Positions 33,198 to 44,465 of a stretch of 64,000 nucleotides of DNA are shown in pieces. The stretch comes from Saprolegnia diclina VS20 (Eukaryota > Oomycota > Saprolegniomycetes > Saprolegniales > Saprolegniaceae), in assembly GCF_000281045.1 (NCBI RefSeq), contig NW_008246095.1, positions 237,087 to 301,086 on the forward strand. Reading direction: 5' to 3'. How positions within the stretch are numbered: position 1 is the first letter of the stretch; the number at the start of each line of letters is the position of its first letter. The notes under the pieces were generated by a model that worked only from the letters and a program-made list of their open reading frames with translations, was not told where the DNA came from and ran no database searches. The position numbers and the translations under genes were made by a program.

Positions 33198-33784
33198 ATT
33201 GGACTCGCTGGCACTTCTCGAAATGAATGACGTTGCTTTGCAGTCTAATTAAATAATACACGTCGCGTCCAAACCGCGTTCAAGCCATACAAAGACCAAA
33301 TCAAGATCCAAGAATAAAATAAACCAACCCGACGTCGGTAGAATTTCCTTGGCGCCCTTGCCCATCCTCACGCCGAGGGGCTAGACACGACGCGACAGCG
33401 TCTGGGACGAGAGGTCGACGTCCTGGCGTCTGGCGATCTCTGCTATAATTAAGAGTTATTGCCAAAGCTCAAGCCTGCCCCGAATCCGAGTCTTTTCGCG
33501 TGGGTTTGGCTGAAAATTGGACTTAAGACTTAAGCAATACTAGTACTAGTACAGCGCATACAAACCACGCTCGCATCGTCGTCTGCTGCGGTAGTGCGAC
33601 GATATATGACCTGCCCAGTACTTGTCGACCGGTGGAGCGAGGTGGCGAGGACTGGATGCCAGGCGTGCGTGGCTCGCATGACGAGCGAAAAAATGCGTCG
33701 TCGGCCATATTTGCGTCGACGCAATACTTTCGAATGCGACAGCATTTGCGTCGACTGAAACCGCGGGGGTTTCAGTAAAAAGAC
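33198..33784. promoter_or_regulatory. divergent spacer between PDCD5 and the TTLL3-like gene
   Basis: 587 bp. It contains AT-rich DNA near PDCD5, a CTAGTA tandem near 33539-33550, a 12-bp direct repeat ATTTGCGTCGAC at 33709-33720 and 33744-33755, and a 9-bp stem/5-nt loop inverted repeat at 33754-33776, just before the ATG. On the minus strand a 60-nt island at 33380-33438 reads like a terminal exon but has no partner exons, so I do not call it. Confidence 0.4.
33754..33776 (+). promoter_or_regulatory. leader hairpin just upstream of the TTLL3-like start codon
   Basis: ACTGAAACC (33754-33762), loop GCGGG, then GGTTTCAGT (33768-33776) form a perfect 9-bp stem that ends 8 nt before the ATG at 33785. 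If transcribed, it could impede scanning ribosomes, or it may be a DNA-level operator. Neither is shown. Confidence 0.35.
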
Positions 33785-36700
33785 ATGGCGTCGCCGCTCC
33801 AGCGCTCCGAGAGCGTCGGCGAGAGCGCGGGGCTCCTCTCGCCTGCGCGCAAGAGCTTTGCGAGCAAGATTCCTCGGCGCAAAGAAGCGATCGCGGCCGC
33901 CAAGCAGCTCGCGGCCAGCGACAACCAGGCGGACGAGCAGCTCGCAGACGAGCCCAGTGACGGTGGCAACAACAATGGGCCAAGAAAGGTCGACCGGCAC
34001 CAAGCGTTCATCAAAGAGCTGGAGGAGAAGAAGCGCAAGGAAAAGGAGGCCGAGGCGGCCGAGGCTGACCGGCAGCGAAAGCTCCGGCTCAAGCTGCGCA
34101 AGAGCATTCTACAGCGCGCCGCTGCGGTGCGCGCCGTCGAGCCGACGCCTAAGGAAGAGACACCGGAAGAGACGCCAGCGCCATTCACGTCCGTAGAAGC
34201 TTCGCTCTCTGTGGCTCATGCTGCCGACGCGTAGCGAAGAGTCGCCAGAAGAGAAGAAGGCGCGGACAGCAGCGCAGAAGAAGCTCTTGCTCAAGCAGCA
34301 AGTACGCCCTCTGCTTGCTTCCAACCCAGGGGCTGCATACACTATGCTCTAGGCTGTTTTGGAGGCGCTCCAAGCCAAGAAGCGAAAGGAGCAAGTCGAT
34401 GAAGAGGCCGAGCGCCAAAAGTCGACCAAGAAGAAGGAGGCGGCGCGCAAGGCCGCGTTGGGCACGCAGGTCGACACGGTCTTTAGATGACTCGTATGCA
34501 TCATGTCGATAGGAGGTATCGAGTCGCATGCAGGATGCGCTCGAGAAGTTCAACTCGTCCGTGGCGATGGCGGCCGCTGGCAGTGCCGTCGCCGCGGTCC
34601 GGCTCAAGAAGGACAAGGACGACGAACCCAAAGAGGTGTTGACACCCGAAGAAATGGAGCGGCGGTACAGTAGCCTTCGCTCAGTGACACGAGCAGACCC
34701 ATGCCTGCTAGTCTGCAGCAGCAGGAAGCGATCAAGAAGAAACAAGTCGAATACTTGAGCAAGCTCGCGGACGAGCGCAAGCAGAAGCAGCTTGACGACG
34801 AAGAAAAGAAGGAGCTCCTCGAGAAGAAGCGGCAAAAGGTGCGCGAGGAAGCGCTGCAGCGACACGAAGCGGCCAAGTTGGCGGCCGCTGAGAAAGCCGC
34901 GGCGGCACCACAGGTCGTAGCCGAGCCCGAAGTCGAAGAGAAGCCCAAGGTCAACGTCGAAGGTACGACTTTGTATTCGCACGCAAGATACCTCAGGGTG
35001 TGTAGCGATGGTGTCGCGATTGAGCAAGCTCAAGCCCACTGAGGCGCAGCTCGTGCCGGAAGCCAAGGACTTTGCATCCTGGAAGAAGCGCAACGGTGTG
35101 TCACCCGACACCAAGGTGAGTGGATGCGACGTTGACGCAAGCGACTCGAACGACGCCTAGGTGTTTTGCCTCACGGGGTGGTATCCCGTCATCAAAGAGA
35201 CACTTGAAACCCGCGGGTGGTTCCACAACGTGGACCGCAACAGTCCATATTTCGACCTCAAGTGGGCGCTCAAGTCGGATGACCTCAAGAACGTCAAACT
35301 CAACGAGGACCAGGTACCCTCTCGACGAACCGTCCATATCTTACCAGAGTATGGATGCATTAGCTCGTGAACCATTTTATGCAAAACACGGCGATTACAA
35401 CCAAAGTGGGCCTGCTCCACAACCTTCGCAAGTCGGACGACACCGCCTTCGTTTCCGACATTGACACATACTCCATATTGTAGCATTACATGGTTTCTCA
35501 GCGAAGACATCGACTCGTTCTTTCCGCGTGCGTATGACCTCAACGAACCGTCCGACATGCAAGCGTACATACAAGACTACCGCTACATCCACGCCGAAGG
35601 CATGCTCAAGCGCCTCCACGCCGCCTACAAAACATCATCCGCGCCCGTAAACCTTGGCGTGCTCGACGTGCTCCTCTCGGTCTGTCGAAAGCGCACCGAG
35701 ATCCTTCCCGACGATGTCTTGGATAATGCCGATGCCTGCGGTCTCATGTCATCTTTACACCAGATAATGACCTCAAATGGCGCATAGGCATCGAGCCCGT
35801 GGTCACGGACCTGCAGTGGGAGGTGCTCACGCGCTGTTCGCCAACGTCGCCGAGTGCGATCCGCGGGTCGTTCCAGTTTGTCAAGCCCGCTGTTGTACTC
35901 GACCCGAACGCGCCCGCGACCGAAATGACCCCCAGCGAGCAGCGCGAGGATGCTCGGCTCGTCAAGAAGCAAGAAAAGTACCTCGGTACGGCGCAGACAT
36001 CACGTCTGTCGGTGCGAATGCCTTGCGGTATGTAGAGGCGGCGTTTGCCAAGGAGAAAGTGCGTCTCAACGCGCTCTTGGGCCAAGTGGAGGTATTGTCG
36101 CCCGAGACCGTCGCCGTGGTGCAGTCCCTCTACGATGGTGCGGCAGGATTCATTCGTTGGACATGGTTTTTCAACGAGCGCGCGTAGAACTCGCATCGCT
36201 TTGCCCGCAATTTCACTTGAACGGCGCCGACTGCAAGAACGTTTGGATCGTCAAGCCTGCGGGTTAGCTCCTCGCGTGTATGAAGCAAAATGCGATAGTT
36301 GCATAGGAATGTCGCGGGGCCGCGGCATTCGGGTCTTCAACCAACTGCACGAGCTGCTTGCATACGCTGACGTCGAGAACCACAAGGAGTGTCAATGGAT
36401 CGTACGTACCTAAGCGCGTATGTCTTCTTCGTCTCAGCGGATCGAGTAGGTTCAAAAGTACATTGAGAATCCGCTCTTGGTGTGCAACCGCAAATTTGAC
36501 ATTCGCCAGGTTCCGTCTCTCCCGTTCATGTCGAGGTCGTCACACTTCGGTAGTGGGTCTTTGTCACGTCGTGGAACCCGCTCACGGTGTGGTTTTACAT
36601 GGACTGCTACCTCCGGTTCAGCTCGGAAGAGTACCAAGTCGACGACCTCGTACAGGCGAAGGCGCCCACTTGTGTTCTGATCGAACGGCGTAGAGCGACC

Positions 36701-37662
36701 AATATGTGCATTTGACCAACAACTCGATCCAAAAGTTTGGTGACAACTTTTACAAGGCGTACTCGACCGAAGACGGCTCGATGACGGTCGAAGGGTACGT
36801 TGCCGATAAAAGTATGTATTTGCTCACGAGTCGACTAGCAACATGTGGCACTCGGACGACTTGCAAGCGTACTTGACCAAGCGGTATGGCCTCGACGCCG
36901 CGACGGGCCAAAGCATTTGGCTCGCCCATATCCAGCCGCGCATGAAGCAGATCGTGTCGTGGTCGCTTCAGTGCGTGCAAGACACGGTGCACCACCGCAA
37001 GAACTCGTGCGAGCTGTACGGCTACGACTTTATGATCGACGACCAGTTCAAGGTGCTCCAAGCGGTCAATATGCGCGTCTCGCCCAACGACCTCGTAGCC
37101 ATGGCTCATCGAGGTCAACAGCAGCCCTGCGTGCGACTACAGCACGCCGATCACCAAGCGGTACGTCGAGACGGGTCTCCAAGACATTCTCAAGGTCATG
37201 CTCGACGTGCGCGAGTACGATATGGCCAAGCGTCGCAACAGCCAAGTACGTAAAATGCTCTTGGTATGTATACCGTTACCCACGTAGACCAAGATGTCCA
37301 AGCCCGACACGGGGCGCTGGGAGAACATTGTCAAAGCCGAGTTCATTGCAAAGCCCCTCTCGTCGTTTGGCGGCTCGGATTTCGAAGTGCGCGGGAAGAA
37401 GCTCTCCAAGAAGAGCCAGCGGGCCATCAACCAAGCGTGCTTGGCCCGCGCATCGGCGATGGCAGACGAGGCAGTACCGAGTGAAGAGGCAGCAGCCCCC
37501 GAGAGCGGCGAGCCGACGACGAAGGAAGATTTGGGCGACGTTGTGGACGAGCCGGCGGACGACAGACCCGCCATGCCCAACGAAAACGAGATCAACAACG
37601 ATCGTATAGAGTCGGGTCCGACCCCACACGACTTGCCGCCCGAGCTCGACGAGCTACTATAG
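33785..37662 (+). CDS. TTLL3/8-like tubulin glycylase
   Basis: Tubulin tyrosine ligase-like enzyme of the TTLL3/TTLL8 group, which adds the first glycine to tubulin glutamates in cilia. About 15 or more exons. The first 400 or so residues are a charged, Lys/Glu/Ala-rich helical extension (MASPLQRSESVGESAG at the start). The enzyme part begins VFCLTGWYPVIKETLETRGW. It continues NHFMQNTAITTKVGLLHNLR, DIDSFFPRAYDLNEPSDMQA, the ATP-grasp motif VWIVKPAGMSRGRGIRVF, QKYIENPLLVCNRKFDIR, HLTNNSIQKF and, near the end, YGYDFMIDDQF followed by LIEVNSSPACDYSTPITKRY. Catalytic residues look intact. The C-terminal 130 residues are acidic. Exact boundaries of several middle exons are uncertain. With CC2D2A it indicates a motile ciliated stage. 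Confidence 0.85.
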
Positions 37663-37754
37663 AGGTTTATCCACTGCGTACATGCCACCGCCTCGAGCGC
37701 CGCGGTGGTCGCTGTAAAATGAATCAAGCGTATATTAGATATATAGTTGAGGCC

Positions 37755-38568
37755 TCACTGAAGGAGCTTGATGCAGCCGTTGAGAATGCCCTTGGCGCTC
37801 TTGACGACAATTCGACCTGTTGCTACGATAGGATAATATCCCATTAGATGGATGCATCGTCAAGAGAAGTGTACTGTTGAGCGCAGCGACGCCACCGGGA
37901 AACGCCGAGAGGAGAAAGTACCCAAGCGTAATGAGCTGGAGCGATGCGCTGAGAATCACGTAGACGTAGCTGCCCATGATAAGGCATGCGTAGAGGGTCG
38001 TAACGAGCGAGCTCAAATACAACGTCGTCAGTAGCAAGTGCGTGGGCTGCACGAGCGAGAGACAGTAGCTCCTCCAGCCTCGCAGCGCTGCGATCGCCGA
38101 GAGCGCAAGCACACTACCAAGCGAGAAGCTCAGCGCAAACTTGGACGGACGGATAAGCAGGAGCGGCAAGAAGAGCGAGGCCATGCCAAAGAAGAGGCCC
38201 GAGAGCAAGATGAGCATGACGAACGTTTTGAAGCGCTGCGGATAGCTCTTCATGGCCTCCATTTGCGCTGGCGACATGGTCGACGAGCTCTTGCTCTTGA
38301 TGTTGCCCCAGAGCGACTGCAGCGCGGCTTGTGGCGTCAAGAGCGGCGACACGTCGCTGCCCTCGCCGCCCTCGAGGTCGGGCTCCGAGCCGACGGTGCT
38401 GGCCTCGGACGCCGTTGGCGTCGCTGGCGCTTGGAGGTTCGTCATGATGTTCTGCCCCCAAGATGAGAGCGACGAGAAGGACTTGGAGAGGGCGGCGGCT
38501 GCGGGCGACGACGCGGCTGGCCCGGCGCCCCACTGCGCTCGCACGCTTGCTGCAGAGACCTCGACCAT
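37755..38568 (-). CDS. SFT2/GOT1-like vesicle transport protein
   Basis: Golgi tetraspan protein involved in endosome-to-Golgi vesicle fusion. A 110-residue Ser/Ala-rich N-terminal region (MVEVSAASVRAQWGAG at the start) precedes four TM helices (FVMLILLSGLFFGMASLFLP, FALSFSLGSVLALSAIAALR, HLLLTTLYLSSLVTTLYACL, VYVILSASLQLITLGYFLLS) and the SFT2-type turn FPGGVAALN. One intron (GTACA...CGTAG) leads to the last exon (TTGRIVVKSAKGILNGCIKL) with TGA at 37755-37757. Its length is about 255 aa; the yeast and human forms have shorter N-termini. Upstream of the ATG lie TATCCGGAT (38589) and an E-box CACGTG (about 38628). Confidence 0.8.
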
Positions 38569-38877
38569 CGCGAACTGAATTGTCGCGGTATCCGGATGTG
38601 TGCGCTATTTCGGCCCTTCCCACGCCACGTGGGAAATTCGAAATCCCACATTCAACGCGACGCGTTTTAGGTTAAACGAGTAAAACGGAATGCCACGCTA
38701 ATAGCCAGGCTCTACACGGTGTGGGGCGGCGCTTGCATCAGTATATGTTACGTTTTTCAGATTGACGGCTTTAACCGGTGCGTATAATAGAAAAATGACA
38801 ATATAACTTGTTTCTAACAGTGTCGAACACCGCAGAGCGGATTGTTACGACGGCAAATCCAAAGGTGCCAAGGTGCG
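38569..38877. promoter_or_regulatory. divergent promoter region of SFT2-like and PSMG4
   Basis: 309 bp with TATCCGGAT at 38589-38597, an E-box CACGTG near 38628, GTTAAACGAG near 38672 and an AT-rich stretch before PSMG4. No gene is seen. Confidence 0.4.
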
Positions 38878-39392
38878 ATGGCGGACCAAGTGACAACGAT
38901 GATGGACGGGCTCCATGTGGCCCAAGACCCGGCGGCGGCGGACGGCGCGCGGATCATCAACTTTAGCAGCAAGTTTGTCGACCAAGCCTTCAACGTGCAG
39001 GTAGGCACTCTGTCGTGATGCTAGTACAGCGCGTTGACCCTGGCATTGTGGCAGCTCTGGCTTCTGGAGCACGCGTGCTTTGTGTGGATCGGGTTGACCA
39101 GCGACGCAGCCGCGCTTGGGTGCGACGCTTGCTTCTACTTGGCTCGTTGGACTCACAGGACCGGATTAGCTCGCTCTCGACCGCCATCAAGACTCCGTAC
39201 GACCCGTTCCCGCTCGCCGCGAGTCTCCTCGGCGGCCCCGGCGACGAGGCCGAAGCGCAGATTGCACAGCGCCTCGTGCTCAAGACGAAGAAGCAAGTCT
39301 TTGTGAGCTGCAATCTCCCGGACGACCCCGAACTCGCTGCGTTCGTGGAGCGTGCCATCTTGGCGCGACTGCGCGACGAAGCGTTCGTGTAA
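38878..39392 (+). CDS. PSMG4: proteasome assembly chaperone 4-like (PSMG4/PAC4)
   Basis: Small chaperone that helps assemble the alpha ring of the 20S proteasome with PAC3. Three exons. The first gives MADQVTTMMDGLHVAQDPAA, INFSSKFVDQAFNVQ. A GTAGG...GGCAG intron leads to LWLLEHACFVWIG. A GTTGA...CACAG intron leads to DRISSLSTAIKTPYDPFPLA, ASLLGGPGDEAEAQIAQRLV and LKTKKQVFVSCNLPDDPEL. The pattern W-V/I-G, P-V/L-A/S-x-SLLG, QRLxxKTxKQVFVSxNL is the PAC4 signature. Both introns end CAG, unlike most here. TAA at 39390-39392. Confidence 0.8.
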
Positions 39393-39450
39393 TAACCTTC
39401 CCAATCCCGTCCACTGTATACTGTTCTTTGCAGACGCGTTACAGGCTCGT

Positions 39451-41157
39451 CTAATGCAGAGCAAACTCATGCTGGCCATCGTAGTGGCTCGCCTTGACGG
39501 CGTCCGACGCGTGGCAGGCTTCGCAAAGGTCGTAGTCAAAGCACGTCCTAGAGACACCAGCGTTAAACGTGCCATGCAGCATGGCGTCCTACGTGCACGA
39601 GTAGCGCGGGGCTTCTTCGCAGTCGACTTCCTCGGCGCAACCGTCGCTACGACAGATGCATGAGGCGACAACACGACGTCCACTGTGTCTCTACCACTGG
39701 AAATAGTCGTCGACGAGCGGCCCCTTCTCGTCGTCGTCCTCGTCGTCGCTCCAGTAGCACGCATCCGTACCAAAGCAATAGACATTGGGTTCGTGGTGGT
39801 GGGGCGACCCCGCCACCGTCGCTGCCTCGTCGTTCGTCGTCGCCATGGCGTGGTGCAAATATTCGACGACTGTGTCACAGGCGCCGAGAAGCTCCACGTC
39901 AAAGCCATCCGTGCCCCGCGCAATGACCGACTCCATGTTGATGAGCAGCTGCGGCACGTCGCGCGGCAAGTAGGCGGGGATGTCCGAGACCGGCGACACT
40001 TGCAAGGACGTGCCAATCACAATGAGAAGGTCGACCTACGAGTTGTGGTTGCAGCTCAGTGCTGGCTGTGTGGTCAATGGCATACCTTGGGTGCGTCCAT
40101 GGCCAGTGACTCACGAATCGAAGGCGCAAGCGCTTGCCCAAAAAAGGTAATGTCGGGCTTCATGACACCGCCGCAGTCGCAGCGCGGAATCGCATTCGCC
40201 GCTACGACCTCGGACAAGCGCAGCGTAGACGTCGGCGCGTTCTTCCTAGGCACAGCACAATGTCATCAGTAACGACGACAAGGACATAGGAATGGTAGTA
40301 CCCGCACAGCATGCAGGACGCGGTGGCGAGGGACCCGTGGCAGGCGACGACGTTCGGGACACCGGCATCCGCCTCGAGCCCGTCAATGTTCTGAGAGTAG
40401 ACGCGGAGGAGCTTCTTGGCGTCATGGAGCTCGCGCAGAAAGCGGTGCGTGCGCGACGGTGTATACGTGCCATTGAAAAAGTCCATGGCAAAATGGAAGA
40501 ATGGGGACGGGTCGGAGCGGAAGAAATCAATGTCAAAGAGCGCTTCCGGTTCGGGCAGCTACGGGATTCCCAGGCGCCATGAGCAACCAAGTCGATGGAA
40601 GCGAGAATGACGATGTACGTTGAGACCCATCTTTTGGATGATGGTGTAAATGCCATTCTCGGAGCGAAAGTCGGGGATGCCACACGACACGCTGATGCCG
40701 GCGCCAACGAGCACGACAATGTTCGTGGCTTCGCGCAGCAGTCGCACCGCGTCGTCGAGCGACGTGGCATTCGGCAGCCGGTAGCGCGGGCCGCGGGGCA
40801 AGCACTAGGTCGCACAATTGGTCCTCGGCGAGGATGGCAGGCGCGTAGTACCTTGGCGCAGAGCGCTGTTGCGCTCGGGTCACGCTTCATGGCGCACACG
40901 CGGTGAAACCTAATTCGGCACGTCAGCATCGAGCATCTTAGCGCGGCGACGCACGGGCTGTCGCAGTTGACGCAGGGTACGACGTCACCGGGCTCGTGGC
41001 ACCACACGCAGACAGGCGGCCGCTTCTTGGTTGCCATTGCTTGCTTGGGACTCTCGACGTCCGGGATCAATTGGCCCGTGTTGAGGACGGCGTAGTCGCT
41101 ATCGCGCTTGACGCCTCTCGGCAGCCGCTCGCGCTCGCCCGTCGTCCCGTCGCTCAT
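39451..41157 (-). CDS. sirtuin deacetylase with N-terminal ePHD-like finger and C-terminal ZZ finger
   Basis: NAD-dependent protein deacetylase of the class-I sirtuin type. It starts MSDGTTGERERLPRGVKRDS. An N-terminal Cys/His module runs CVWC..CVNC..RCSMLTCRIRFHRVCAMK..CAKC, the C-x4-C-x4-H-x2-C core of an extended PHD finger. The catalytic core has GAGISVSCGIPDFRSENGIY, YSQNIDGLEADAGV, the proton-acceptor His in CHGSLATASC, a zinc ribbon (CMLCG and CDCGG), GQALAPSIRE, IGTSLQVSPVSDIP and LLINMES. After an acidic linker (YWSDDEDDDEKG), two short exons encode CDGCAEE, RYSCTTCFDYDLCEACHASD and HYDGQHEF, a ZZ-type zinc finger. Catalytic residues are intact. The combination suggests chromatin reading coupled to deacetylation, an inference. 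Confidence 0.85.
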
Positions 41158-41900
41158 CTTGATTGGTACCCACGGCCAAGGTCCCAGCGACGTTTAAACA
41201 TGGGTAAAACACGATGTCGACACACATCAGAGTCCGCGTTGGACCGTATTCGTTCGTTCCTGAATGCAGGTAGGAGCTGCATGCACTCTGCTGCGTTTGC
41301 ACTTGCTCAACGTACGCAACTCCCGGAAGGCAGCTGCTGTGGTCCAACGTACCAAGCCTCTACTTGACCAAGATCCCGCCACCGTGGCACTCCTGGCAAC
41401 AGCTTTTACGGCAAATGTAGCTTCTGTGTGCATAATTGTCCATCTTTGAGAGGTATATCTTTGCAACGCGTCCTGCCAGCATCGAGTTAGCGGCGTCGTT
41501 GGCAGGTCCACCGACTTTACCGCATGTAGTGCGCGTTTAACGTGTGGCGCGCGTTTAAGTGTCGGTTAAACGCAATCGGGCAACTGTGGGCAAGATCGTT
41601 CGTATCCGGATGACGTATATAGTGTGTTCAAGCAACGGTATCACTGGATATACTGTGTGAACCCGTGAGTTACTGTAGCAGCGCAGGGCGCGAACGGTTG
41701 CAACATCTACGCAAAGCCTGTGACTGCATGCACGGTGCACAGCGTAGACTCGCACCAGTATACAATGCACAATCTTCGATGGCCTGCTGCTGCGCTGCGT
41801 GCGACACGTTCGATACCAAATAGTGTCATATGACACTATATCCGTGATCGCCATTAGACTCGAGGAACCGCAGATCCAAACTTGCAGTCAGCTCCGTATA
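41158..41900. promoter_or_regulatory. divergent spacer between the sirtuin and AIP1 genes, rich in palindromes
   Basis: 743 bp without a convincing gene. It holds GTTTAAAC at 41192-41199 (35 bp before the sirtuin start), GCGCGTTTAA at 41531 and 41549 with an inverted GGTTAAACGC at 41564, TATCCGGATGACGTA at 41603 (palindrome core plus a CRE-like TGACGTA), and a perfect 20-bp palindrome at 41820-41839. Confidence 0.45.
41820..41839. repeat. 20-bp perfect palindrome upstream of AIP1
   Basis: ATAGTGTCATATGACACTAT reads the same on both strands and sits 62-81 bp before the AIP1 start codon. A half-element, ATATGACACTAT, recurs near 46136 upstream of the eL24 gene. A dimeric regulator site or a transcribed hairpin are both possible. 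Confidence 0.5.
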
Positions 41901-44062
41901 ATGGCGTCGACCGTGAACCTGACCGAGCGTCTCCCGAACGCCAACCTCAAGGTCGCCACCGTCGGAGCTATGCGATCTGATATAGTGTTACTCTAGGCTA
42001 CCTACTGCCCGCAACCGACGACGACGCGTGGCGCCCCCACCGTCCTCGGCGTGCACCCGAAGGAGCCCAAGATCATCTACTGCTCCGGGAAGCTTGTCGT
42101 GATCCGCGACCTCGAAAACCCTGCCAACTGCCTTATCTACCAAGGCCACAACAGCCCGACGACGGCTGCCAAGATCTCGCCCAATGGCTACTGGGTCGCC
42201 TCGGCCGACACGTCGGGCAAGGTCCGCGTCTGGTACATCTTGGTCAGCATGACAAGCCTTGACAACGATGACGATCATTAGGTCGTACGACAACCCGGAA
42301 CACACGCTCAAGGTCGAAGTGCCGGTGTTTGCTGGTGAAGTCAAGGACTTGAGCTGGGACCCGGACAGCAAGCGCATTGTCGCTGTCGGTGATGGCCGTA
42401 CGCTCCTCGCTCGCGTACGCCTCCACTTTCGAGCCAAATGCGTCAACTTACGTGTTGCCAATAGGTCTTTATGTGGGACACGGGCAACAGCATTGGTGAA
42501 ATCGCGGGCCACCAGAAGCGCATCTTGAGTGTCGACTACAAGCCGACGCGGCCGTTCCGCATTCTTACGGCGTCCGAGGACTTCAACGTATGCGCGTTCG
42601 AGGGCCCGCCGTTCAAGTTCAAGCACTCGATGCAGAGCCACACCAACTTTGCCAACTGCGTCCGGTACTCGCCGGACGGCAACTACGCCGTGAGTGTCGG
42701 CTCGGACAAGGGCATGGTGCTCTACGACGCCAAGACGAGCGAGAAGCTCTCGACGTTCCCTGTCGTACGTACCCCTAGCACTTAGCAAGCTCGTGAGTGA
42801 TCATTTTCATATAGGCCCACGCGGTCTCGATCTACTCGGTCGCTTGGAGCCCGGACAGCAAGCAGCTCCTCACGGCGTCGGGCGACAAGACGGTCAAGCT
42901 CTGGGACGTCGAGACGCTCTCCGTCGCGACGACGTTCACCTTTGGCAACACGATCCAAGACATGCAGCAGGCTGTTGTGTGGCACGGCGACTACATGGTG
43001 TCGCTCTCGCTCTCGGGCAACCTCAACTACCTCAGCCTCGCGACGCCCGACACGCCGTCCCGGTACGCTTACCCATGACTTGGTCATTTTCTTCTTACTA
43101 TCGTATGTACATTAGGGTTGTGTATGGCCACCAAGTGAGCTTGCAAGCGCTCGCTATCGACCGCGACGAGAACAAGTTTTTCACGGGCAGCTACGACGGC
43201 GTCGTGTGCGCGTGGACCGGTGCGTGTGCGCACCGCTTTGGCGGCGACGTGCACACGGCCAAGATCACGTGCATTGACGCCATGGGCGGTCTCCTCGCGA
43301 GCGGTGGCTGGGACGACAAGGTCCGGTTCGGTGCGGTCGCTGACGAAGCGTATGCGTCGAGTGTCGAGCTCAACGGCGCGCAGCCGACGGGCCTCGCACT
43401 TGCGACGCACGGTCCGTCGGACAGCTTTATGTGCGCCGTGAGCTCCAACAAGGGCGTCAAGCTCATCGTGAACGGGACGCTTGTGCACGAGACGGCCAAC
43501 TTTGCGTGGACGGGCACGTGCATCGCCGTGCACCCCTCGGGCGTACGTTCGATGCTCGTGGAGATCCTGGAGACGCTAACTCTACCTATAGACGCAACTC
43601 GCGGTCGGTGGCCAAGAAGACAACACGATCCATCTGTTTGACGTCGTGTACGGCGCCGACGGGTCCTTCCAGCTCACGGAAACGGCTCCGCTTACCGGCC
43701 ATCTGGGTGCCTTGACTAGCATTGCGTACTCGCCGGACGGGTCGCTCTTGGCGGCCGGCGATGCGTACCGCGATGTGCGTGTGTGGGACATTGCCTCGCG
43801 CGAAGCCAAGGTCGCGGGCCAGTGGGTCTTTCACTCGACGCGCGTGACGACGGTCGCGTGGTCGCCGAGCGGCCAGTATGTGGTCAGCGGCGCCCTCGAT
43901 GGGCACATTTTCGTATGGAACGTCGAGAAGCCGAGCGCGCGCCACCAGTTTGACTATGCGCACGAAGACGGCGTTATGGGCGCCAAGTTCATGGCCGACG
44001 ACCAAATCATCTCGATCGGCAACGACGCGGCCGTGCGCACGTGGTTCCTCCCCGCGTTCTAA
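41901..44062 (+). CDS. AIP1: actin-interacting protein 1 (AIP1/WDR1)
   Basis: WD40 protein that works with cofilin to sever and cap actin filaments. It starts [20 protein letters not shown] and has about seven exons. Fourteen or so blades are expected; clear ones are [55 protein letters not shown] (an AIP1 hallmark), [71 protein letters not shown] and [20 protein letters not shown]. It ends [17 protein letters not shown] with TAA at 44060-44062. The first intron (GTCGG...CTCTAG) is short, about 39 bp. Its partner actin lies in the same window at 6.2-7.3 kb. Confidence 0.9.
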
Positions 44063-44465
44063 GTTCTTAGTCGTAATGCTACGACCAAATTCCGTCCTCG
44101 ACCCTGCCGCAACGCAGTCGAGACGGCTTCGTTGGTCCTGCACTTCATGGATTTGCGATGCCCATGGGTGCGATTTGACGCTGGGAATCTCGGCATCTGG
44201 GGTTCAGATTCAGGGCACCATGATCCGAGACGGTCGCAGCTCTGAGTCCTGAGGCATGTGGCAAGCGCCAAGAGGGTATTCCGGTAGACGGTCCCATGGT
44301 GCTGGGTCATAGAACATGCGTTCTGTCGCAGGAAGCGTCCGAGGAAGCGGAAGGGGGCGTGGATATGACGTGGCACGCTCCCGTGCGTCGCGCCGGGGCG
44401 GGTTCGAGTACGGACTAAGTGCGATTTGGGGGCGGACCTACGTCGTCGCATTCTTTGGAAGCAAG
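44063..44465. other. intergenic spacer between AIP1 and SEC12
   Basis: 403 bp between two genes on the plus strand; it should hold the AIP1 3' end and the SEC12 promoter. No motif or gene stands out. Confidence 0.4.
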
